64,000 nt of DNA from an uncultured Eubacteriales bacterium (lineage in GTDB: Bacteria; Bacillota; Clostridia; Oscillospirales; Acutalibacteraceae). Location: the NCBI GenBank assembly GCA_934525065.1, contig CAKSYX010000001.1, positions 1 to 64,000 of the forward strand, given 5' to 3'. The position numbers and the translations under genes are program-made. The notes under the pieces were generated by a model. That model was not told the DNA's origin and searched no databases. It worked only from the letters and a program-made list of their open reading frames with translations. Of this stretch, positions 58,398-64,000 are shown one piece after another. The first letter of the stretch is position 1, and each line of letters opens with the position of its first letter.

Positions 58398-59087
58398 TTA
58401 TTTATTATTTTTTTTTGCTCTAAGCTCGCGTTCGGCCTGGGGCAATCTTAAATAAACAGGCATAAGTTCTGCCGCTGTGAGCAGTTTTTTGCTTTCAAAG
58501 TGCCTGTATGCACAAATTCCAACGCTTGCTGCGTTTTGAAAACGAGTCAAGGTTGGCGCGATATCGTAGCCGAGAGCACTGTGGCATATCTCTGCGCCGT
58601 CACCGACAAATACTACTTTTTTATCAAAGCTTCCAAGTTTTTTTGAAAGGTCTTCAATTTTGATTGCTTCATCAGCCGTCAGGCGTTTAATTTCATCTGA
58701 GCAAACATCAAAAAGCGCGCAGTAAACCTGACTGCAACGTGCATCCATTACCGAGCAAGCAATAACGTCCCGGCCGAGAAGGTTATAAGCAAGCGCTTCA
58801 AGCGTTGAAACAGAAAGGCATTTTTTGCCGCAGCCGTCCGCAAGTCCTTTAACAGAAGCAATTCCAATCCGTATTCCCGTGAAAGAACCCGGGCCGACTG
58901 AACAAGCGAAGGTGTCAATATCGGAAAGCTCGGTTTCTGAGTTCTTGAGCACAGAATCAATCATCGGCAAAAGCGTTCTTGAGTGAGTCAGCCCGGCGTT
59001 TGTTGAACACAGACTGATTATTTTTTCGCCTTCGGTTATCGCAACAGAAGCGCAGACAGCACTTGTGTCAACAGACAAAATCTTCAT
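58398..59087 (-). CDS. tsaB: tRNA threonylcarbamoyladenosine biosynthesis protein TsaB
   Basis: 229 residues. ILSVDTSAVCASVAI, AGLTHSRTLLPMID and CSVGPGSFTGIRIGIASVKGLA are typical. With TsaD and TsaE it forms t6A37. ATG at 59087 follows GGAGGCGG; its start lies 20 bases inside tsaE. rimI and tsaD, often next to it, are absent here. Confidence 0.95.
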   Translation of the reverse strand: MKILSVDTSAVCASVAITEGEKIISLCSTNAGLTHSRTLLPMIDSVLKNSETELSDIDTFACSVGPGSFTGIRIGIASVKGLADGCGKKCLSVSTLEALAYNLLGRDVIACSVMDARCSQVYCALFDVCSDEIKRLTADEAIKIEDLSKKLGSFDKKVVFVGDGAEICHSALGYDIAPTLTRFQNAASVGICAYRHFESKKLLTAAELMPVYLRLPQAERELRAKKNNK

Positions 59088-59511
59088 ATTCGCCGCCTCC
59101 TTCAAGTGTAATTATTCGTTGATTGTCGCTTTCTCCGCGCTCGATGGACACTCGTATTGTGTTTTCGGGCAAAGCGTTTTCAATATTTTCGCTCCATTCG
59201 CAGGCGATCACAGCCCCATCGCGGTAATAATCAAAAAAGCCGGTGGAATAAAGGTCATCCCATGTTTCAACACGGTACATATCAAAGTGATAAAGGGTCG
59301 TTTTGCCGCAGTATTCATGTACGAGCGCAAAGGTTGGGCTGGTAACCTCGCAGTTAAGCCCGAGACCTTTGGCAAGCCCTCTTGTGAAAGCAGTTTTGCC
59401 CATGCCCAAACCGCCGAAAAACGCAACAACAACAGGGGTTGAAAGCTTCTTAGCCATACCGGCGGCAAATGCTTCGGTTTCATCAACACTGTTTGTTATA
59501 ACTGTTTGCAT
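59068..59511 (-). CDS. tsaE: tRNA threonylcarbamoyladenosine biosynthesis ATPase TsaE
   Basis: 147 residues. Walker A FFGGLGMGKTAFTRG, SPTFALVHEY, LYHFDMYRVE and ACEWSENIE are the family marks. ATG at 59511 follows AGGGGGGC; an upstream ATG in frame lies on the promoter. It is the first gene of the operon with tsaB and rpiB. Confidence 0.95.
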   Translation of the reverse strand: MQTVITNSVDETEAFAAGMAKKLSTPVVVAFFGGLGMGKTAFTRGLAKGLGLNCEVTSPTFALVHEYCGKTTLYHFDMYRVETWDDLYSTGFFDYYRDGAVIACEWSENIENALPENTIRVSIERGESDNQRIITLEGGGEYEDFVC

Positions 59512-59540
59512 AAAAGCCCCCCTAAGTCTTTGACCTTGAT

Positions 59541-59568
59541 ATTGTATCACAAAATGGCGAGAAGTCAA
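59541..59568 (-). promoter_or_regulatory. Sigma-A promoter of tsaE-tsaB-rpiB
   Basis: On the minus strand TTGACT (59568-59563), 16-base spacer, TACAAT (59546-59541). Confidence 0.75.
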
Positions 59569-59577
59569 CGCTATCAC

Positions 59578-59606
59578 TTGAAATATCGATGAAAACAGGC
59601 TATAAT
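59578..59606 (+). promoter_or_regulatory. Sigma-A promoter of rodA
   Basis: TTGAAA (59578-59583), 17-base spacer, TATAAT (59601-59606), nine bases from the divergent tsaE promoter's -35 element. The leader to rodA is about 75 bases. Confidence 0.75.
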
Positions 59607-59686
59607 AACCTCACGCCGCGCCTTGCGCGCATGATTTAATAATTGCATTTTAATGCTAAACAGAGATTTTTGGGACGTGGTTTACT

Positions 59687-60856
59687 TTGATATACAGGAA
59701 TTTAAAAAAAGGTTTTAAAGAGACCGATAAACTCTTTCTCTTGATTTGTTTGTTGCTTTCTTCGTTCGGAACTGTTCTTGTTGCTTCTGCTACTCACAGA
59801 ACAGCTGACGACACAGCTTTCCTTTCGCGTGATGCAAAAGTTATGGTTCTTGCTCTTATCCTCGGCGTTGCCGCTTGTCTAATAATTTCATTCATTGATT
59901 ATGATATTATAATCAAGCTTTGGCCGGTTATTGCCGCAGCCGTATTGTTTCTCATGCTGCTGCTGATCCCGTTCGGTGTTGCACCCAGCGGACGCGAAGA
60001 TGCGCGCTCATGGCTGAAAATTACCGATAAGCTTTTTCTTCAGCCCTCGGAGCTTTTGAAAATCGGTTTTATTATTACGTTTTCAAAGCACCTCAGCGTG
60101 CTTAAAAACGACCTTTCTTCCGTAAAAAATGTTTTTCTTCTTTGTGTTCATGCAATGATTCCTATTGCCCTTGTTGTTTATACAGGTGATATGGGTTCGG
60201 CGTTGATATTTATGCTCATGTTTGTTGGAATGATGTTCATTGCCGGTGTAAACTGGGTGTATTTCCCTTTAGGCGTTGTGGCTGTCGGTGCCGCTCTTCC
60301 TGTGGTTTGGTATAAAGTTTTTGATGATATTCAGCGCAACCGTATTCTTGCGCTTTTAGACCCATCATCATACCCGAACGAAATATATCAGCAGCAGCAG
60401 GCGAGTAACGCAATGCGCGAAGGCGGTTTTTTTGGCACCGGACTTTTCAAGGGTGCATATACCCAAAGCGGCTCTGTCCCCGAAAGTGCGAACGATATGG
60501 TTTTCAGTGTTGTCTGTGAGGAAACCGGCCTGATTGGTGCTTTTGTTCTGCTTCTTCTGTTTGCTCTTCTTGCAATAAGAATTGCATATGTTGCAAAAAG
60601 GTCAAACAATTTTTCTGCGGCAATGCTTTGCTTCGGGGTCATGTTCATGATAATAGCGCAGGTCGCAATAAACATCGGAATGTGCCTTAAGCTTCTTCCG
60701 ATTATCGGTATTACTCTTCCGTTTATCAGTGCCGGCGGTTCATCCGTCATAAGCCTGTATCTTGCTGTCGGTCTGGTGCTGAGTGTTTACCGATCTTCCG
60801 GCGGAATCAACTATGACGATGATTACAGATACTCAAGAATTGCCAGACAGATGTGA
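59687..60856 (+). CDS. rodA: RodA/FtsW-family peptidoglycan glycosyltransferase
   Basis: SEDS-family membrane polymerase, 389 residues with ten hydrophobic segments. ARSWLKITDKLFLQPSELLKIGFII, DMGSALIFMLMFVGMMF, GTGLFKGAYTQSGSVPES and the C-terminal LLPIIGITLPFISAGGSS are hallmarks; the catalytic Asp lies in the GDMGSA segment. RodA versus FtsW cannot be settled by eye, but the PESANDMVF form (FtsW usually LPExHTDFIF) and length suggest RodA. The start is TTG with a weak site GGGACGTGG. It ends at a strong terminator. Confidence 0.93.
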   Translation: MIYRNLKKGFKETDKLFLLICLLLSSFGTVLVASATHRTADDTAFLSRDAKVMVLALILGVAACLIISFIDYDIIIKLWPVIAAAVLFLMLLLIPFGVAPSGREDARSWLKITDKLFLQPSELLKIGFIITFSKHLSVLKNDLSSVKNVFLLCVHAMIPIALVVYTGDMGSALIFMLMFVGMMFIAGVNWVYFPLGVVAVGAALPVVWYKVFDDIQRNRILALLDPSSYPNEIYQQQQASNAMREGGFFGTGLFKGAYTQSGSVPESANDMVFSVVCEETGLIGAFVLLLLFALLAIRIAYVAKRSNNFSAAMLCFGVMFMIIAQVAINIGMCLKLLPIIGITLPFISAGGSSVISLYLAVGLVLSVYRSSGGINYDDDYRYSRIARQM

Positions 60857-60881
60857 TTCTGATAATCTACTGCATAATGAA

Positions 60882-60917
60882 AAACGCATCCGTGCAGAAA
60901 AGCCCGGATGCGTTTTT
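60882..60917 (+). terminator. Bidirectional terminator between rodA and dapA
   Basis: AAACGCATCCG (60882-60892) pairs with CGGATGCGTTT (60905-60915) followed by Ts; As in front make it work for dapA as well. Confidence 0.88.
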
Positions 60918-60936
60918 GTTATTGTATTGCTTTTGC

Positions 60937-61842
60937 TCAGCTGAAAAGCTCAGATTTGATTCTCGGTATGTGATTTTTCATTGACGCAAATAAAAGCTCT
61001 TTGTCGGAATCAGAAAGTGCTGCAAGCGGCAAGCGGCAGTTTCCGACGTCGATTCCGGCAATTTTCATTGCCGCCTTTATAGGTATCGGATTGACGTCAA
61101 CAAACAGGTTTTCAATAAGCTCCATAGCCTCTTTTTGCATCAGAGCACACTTTTCGCACTCTTTATTGATTCCTGCCGAAGTCATTTCATGCGTATACCC
61201 GGGCATTAAGTTCGCAAGAACGGAAACAACTCCTTTGCATCCGAGTGAAACAGCAACCGAAATAAGATCGTCATTGCCGACATAAAAGTCAAGCTTATCC
61301 TCACAAAGAACAAGAGATTTAATTAGCTTTGAAATGTTTGTATCCGCTTCTTTAACCCCGACTATGTTCTCATGCAGGGAAAGTCTTTTATAAGTTTCCG
61401 GTCTTATGTTCATACCTGTTCTTGAAGGAACATTATAAACAATTATAGGCTTTGTCAGCTTTTCAGCCAGGGTGTAGTAATGTTCAATCAAACCTTGCTG
61501 AGAAGTTTTGTTATAATACGGTGTAACCATAAGATGTGCGTCAAGGCCGCATTTTTCGGCTTCTATTGCTAAATCAAGAGTAAATGAAGTACTGTTGCTG
61601 CCGGTTGAACAAATAAGCGGAACGCGCTTTTTTATGACGGAATCAGCAACAGCAAAAAGTCTGAGCCTTTCTTCAACAGTCAGCGTTGAACCTTCTCCCG
61701 TCGTTCCGCAGACTATAACGGCATCTGTTTTGTTTTTGATTTGAATTTCTATCAGTTTTTTAAACAACTCAAAATTGATTTTACTGTCCTTATCAAACGG
61801 CGTAACAAGCGCAACGCCGCTGCCGATAAAGATGGGAGTCAC
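60937..61842 (-). CDS. dapA: 4-hydroxy-tetrahydrodipicolinate synthase
   Basis: First committed step to lysine and diaminopimelate. 301 residues. VCGTTGEGSTLT, LMVTPYYNK with the Tyr, YNVPSRTGMN and GVKEADTN with the Schiff-base Lys. The start is GTG after TCGGAGGTAG. It is 18 bases after asd, which supplies its substrate, so the two form an operon. Confidence 0.97.
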   Translation of the reverse strand: MTPIFIGSGVALVTPFDKDSKINFELFKKLIEIQIKNKTDAVIVCGTTGEGSTLTVEERLRLFAVADSVIKKRVPLICSTGSNSTSFTLDLAIEAEKCGLDAHLMVTPYYNKTSQQGLIEHYYTLAEKLTKPIIVYNVPSRTGMNIRPETYKRLSLHENIVGVKEADTNISKLIKSLVLCEDKLDFYVGNDDLISVAVSLGCKGVVSVLANLMPGYTHEMTSAGINKECEKCALMQKEAMELIENLFVDVNPIPIKAAMKIAGIDVGNCRLPLAALSDSDKELLFASMKNHIPRIKSELFS

Positions 61843-61860
61843 TTGAAAAACTACCTCCGA

Positions 61861-62949
61861 TCAATCAATATAACCCTCGGCGCAAAGCAACTCGGCAAGA
61901 AGTACACCGCCGCCGGCTGCGCCGCGAAGGGTGTTGTGTGAAAGGCATACGAATTTATAGTCATACTGTGTGTCCTCGCGGAGTCTGCCGATTGAAACGG
62001 CCATTCCGCCCTCAAGGTTCCGCTGAAGCTTCGTCTGCGGCATATTGTCCTCGGCAAAATAATGGAGAAACTGCTTCGGTGCGCTCGGAAGGTCAAGTTC
62101 CTGTGCTCTTCCGGAAAAATTACTCCAGCAATCAATGATTTCTTCCTTGCTCGGTTTTTTGCCGTCAGCAAAGCGCATAAAAACAGCGCCCATATGACCG
62201 TCAGAAACAGGAACGCGAATGCATTGAGCCGTGAAGGCAGGGGAGGCAGCATTGACAATCTTTTCGTCCTCAACCGTACCCCAGATCTTAAGCGGTTCCT
62301 GCTCGCTCTTTTCTTCTTCTCCGCCAATAAAGGGGATCACGTTATCAATCATTTCAGGCCAGGTTTTGAACGTCTTTCCTGCTCCCGAAATTGCCTGATA
62401 GGTGCAGACAAGAACTTCCTTTACACCATACTTTCTGTCGAGCGGATAAATCGCCGGAACATAGCTTTGAAGTGAGCAGTTCGACTTTACGGCAATGAAG
62501 CCGCGCTTTGTTCCAAGTCTTTTTTTCTGGGCATCAATAACTTTGATATGGTCAGCATTGATTTCAGGAATCACCATCGGAACATCAGGTGTGCCCCTGT
62601 GTGCGCTGTTGTTTGAAATGACGGGACACTCAGCTTTTGCATATGCTTCCTCAAGAGCTCTGATTTCATCCTTTTTCATGTCAACGGCACAGAAAACAAA
62701 ATCGACAAGCGAAGCGATTTTTTCAATATCTGCTGTTGCGTCCATAACAACAAGTTTTGCAATATTCTCCGGAATTTCGCAGTCAAAGGCCCATTTTGAA
62801 CCAACCGCATCCTTATAGGTCTTTCCTGCCGAACGAGGGCTTGCGGCAACGACCGTTACGTTGAACCACGGGTGTTCGGCGAGCAGCATAGCAAACCGCT
62901 GGCCAACCATACCGGTTGCACCGATAATTCCAACATTGTATTTTTTCAT
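61861..62949 (-). CDS. asd: Aspartate-semialdehyde dehydrogenase, archaeal/fungal-like type
   Basis: 362 residues. GIIGATGMVGQRFAMLL for NADP, SNNSAHRGTPDVPMVIPEIN, the catalytic Cys in VKSNCSLQSYVPAIYPL and GAGKTFKTWPEM. These features belong to the subgroup found in archaea, fungi and some Clostridia rather than the E. coli type. ATG at 62949 (KKYNV start) is nine bases after GAGG; an ATG two codons earlier is too close to it. Confidence 0.94.
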   Translation of the reverse strand: MKKYNVGIIGATGMVGQRFAMLLAEHPWFNVTVVAASPRSAGKTYKDAVGSKWAFDCEIPENIAKLVVMDATADIEKIASLVDFVFCAVDMKKDEIRALEEAYAKAECPVISNNSAHRGTPDVPMVIPEINADHIKVIDAQKKRLGTKRGFIAVKSNCSLQSYVPAIYPLDRKYGVKEVLVCTYQAISGAGKTFKTWPEMIDNVIPFIGGEEEKSEQEPLKIWGTVEDEKIVNAASPAFTAQCIRVPVSDGHMGAVFMRFADGKKPSKEEIIDCWSNFSGRAQELDLPSAPKQFLHYFAEDNMPQTKLQRNLEGGMAVSIGRLREDTQYDYKFVCLSHNTLRGAAGGGVLLAELLCAEGYID

Positions 62950-62990
62950 AAACATACACCTCAATTTTTAAAGTATTTTAGCGTAAACAG

Positions 62991-63019
62991 TTGATTAAAA
63001 CAGCAAATTGCACTATAAT
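62991..63019 (+). promoter_or_regulatory. Sigma-A promoter of queA
   Basis: TTGATT (62991-62996), 17-base spacer, TATAAT (63014-63019). The leader holds a perfect TACTTTG-A-CAAAGTA dyad (63070-63084) shortly before the ribosome site. Confidence 0.65.
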
Positions 63020-63100
63020 TATAAAGTTATTTTATATGATATCACGATTTTTTACTTACGTCAATTGTATACTTTGACAAAGTACGCTGAGGTGAAGCCA

Positions 63101-64000
63101 ATGAAAACGTCCGATTTTTACTATGACCTTCCAAAAGAATTGATTGCCCAACACCCGACTGAAAAACGCGACAATTCACGTCTGATGGTCATTGGAAGAA
63201 AAAGCGGTGAAATTAAGCATAAACATTTTTATGACATAGTTGATGAACTTGAAAGCGGAGACTGCCTTGTTCTCAATAACACACGCGTTCTTCCGGCGAG
63301 AATTTACGGCGTAAAAGAGGGAACAGGCGCCCGCGTTGAATTTCTCCTTCTTGTGAATAAGGGAGACGATGTATGGGAAGTTATTGCCGGACCCGGCAAG
63401 CGCGCAAAATGCGGGGCAAGGTTCTCGTTTGGAGAAAAGCTTTCCTGTGAAGTTGTTGACGTTCTTGAAAATGGCAATCGATTGGTTAAGTTCTTTTATG
63501 ATGGCAATTTTTACGCAATTCTTGACGAAGTCGGCCAAATGCCTCTTCCACCGTATATCACTGAAAAGCTCGAAGATCAGTCACGCTATCAGACAGTATA
63601 CAGCGAAAAGCTCGGTTCGGCAGCCGCGCCGACGGCCGGGCTGCATTTTACAAACGAGTTGCTTGAAAAAATCCGTAGCAAGGGTGTCAGAATAGCTTAT
63701 GTAACGTTACACGTCGGTCTCGGAACCTTCAGGCCCGTTAAGGTTTCCGAAATCTCAGAGCATACTATGCACAGCGAACACTATTGGTTACCGAAAGAGA
63801 CTGCCGAAATAATTAACGAAACGAAGAAAAGCGGCCGCAGAGTTATAGCTGTGGGAACAACAAGCTGCCGTACCCTTGAATCTGTTGCGACCTTCAAAGG
63901 TAAAATTGAAGAGAGCGAAGGCTGGACGGATATTTTCATTTATCCGGGTTATGAATTTAAGTGTATAGACGGCCTAATTACGAATTTCCATCTGCCCGAA
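63101..64000 (+). CDS. queA: S-adenosylmethionine:tRNA ribosyltransferase-isomerase (3' end outside window)
   Basis: Adds the ribosyl part of SAM to preQ1 at position 34 in queuosine synthesis. 300 residues are visible before the window ends, so only the C-terminus is missing. [53 protein letters not shown] (here [12 protein letters not shown]) and [11 protein letters not shown] are diagnostic. ATG follows GAGGTGAAGCC. Confidence 0.96.
   Translation, partial: MKTSDFYYDLPKELIAQHPTEKRDNSRLMVIGRKSGEIKHKHFYDIVDELESGDCLVLNNTRVLPARIYGVKEGTGARVEFLLLVNKGDDVWEVIAGPGKRAKCGARFSFGEKLSCEVVDVLENGNRLVKFFYDGNFYAILDEVGQMPLPPYITEKLEDQSRYQTVYSEKLGSAAAPTAGLHFTNELLEKIRSKGVRIAYVTLHVGLGTFRPVKVSEISEHTMHSEHYWLPKETAEIINETKKSGRRVIAVGTTSCRTLESVATFKGKIEESEGWTDIFIYPGYEFKCIDGLITNFHLPE

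Noticed and set aside
63061..63100. PreQ1 riboswitch before queA
   Set aside because: The leader has a TACTTTG-A-CAAAGTA dyad but lacks the small C-rich loop and A-rich tail of preQ1 aptamers.
1..64000. tRNA or rRNA genes, CRISPR arrays, insertion sequences, prophage or attachment sites
   Set aside because: None could be recognised: no cloverleaf ends, no regularly spaced repeats, no transposase or integrase.

Overview
The window reads as a chromosomal stretch of a low- to mid-GC Firmicute of class Clostridia, most like the Ruminococcaceae/Oscillospiraceae gut and rumen anaerobes. The signs are the ylmE-sepF-divIVA-lspA-rluD order, hprK, rapZ-whiA, the miaB-ymcA-mutS-mutL-miaA order, recD2-comF-mreB, two T-boxes, a THF riboswitch, strong AGGAGG ribosome sites, frequent TTG/GTG starts and a ferredoxin-dependent 2-oxoacid oxidoreductase. 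The genus cannot be fixed from the sequence alone. No rRNA, tRNA, insertion sequence, prophage or CRISPR array was seen.

Layout. 1-5.6 kb: 3' end of citrate synthase, a membrane protein, an AEC transporter, lgt, folD, a double PspC protein and a phosphopantetheinyl transferase. 5.6-9.5 kb: GPH sugar symporter and glycogen phosphorylase. 9.5-14.2 kb: hprK, ROK glucokinase, murB, rapZ, whiA. 14.2-22.7 kb: miaB, a YmcA-like protein, mutS, a lipoprotein, mutL, miaA. 22.7-28.7 kb: HlyD-like protein, ylmE, sepF, divIVA, lspA, rluD, a HAD phosphatase. 28.7-30.5 kb: split transketolase. 30.5-35.8 kb: LysR regulator and a methionine-uptake operon (leader peptide, metQ, metN, metI, CMD-like protein, SDR). 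35.9-37.9 kb: a 43-residue protein with its own promoter and terminator, rimM, trmD, HPr. 38.0-47.8 kb: two T-box-controlled XRE-cupin-acyl-CoA synthetase fusions, a P-loop ATPase, a four-subunit VOR-type oxidoreductase and ilvE. 47.8-54.4 kb, mostly minus strand: mreB-like, comF, recD2, a small membrane protein, rnpB, folT with a THF riboswitch, rlmA. 54.4-64 kb: ybaK, a CotH-kinase lipoprotein, rpiB, tsaB, tsaE, rodA, dapA, asd and the 5' part of queA.

Two regions stand out. First, the MetQ-like lipoprotein at 31.7 kb looks circularly permuted: the segment that normally follows the first domain comes first, directly after the lipoprotein signal, and the usual mature N-terminal segment is at the C-terminus. 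Second, the 38-47.7 kb region looks like a complete route for making branched-chain amino acids from branched short-chain acids: acid activation to acyl-CoA, reductive carboxylation by ferredoxin and VOR, then transamination by IlvE. It is switched by tRNA-sensing T-boxes whose specifiers I read as Ile (first copy) and Val (second copy). The synthetases carry an N-terminal XRE DNA-binding domain and a cupin domain, an unusual enzyme-regulator fusion.
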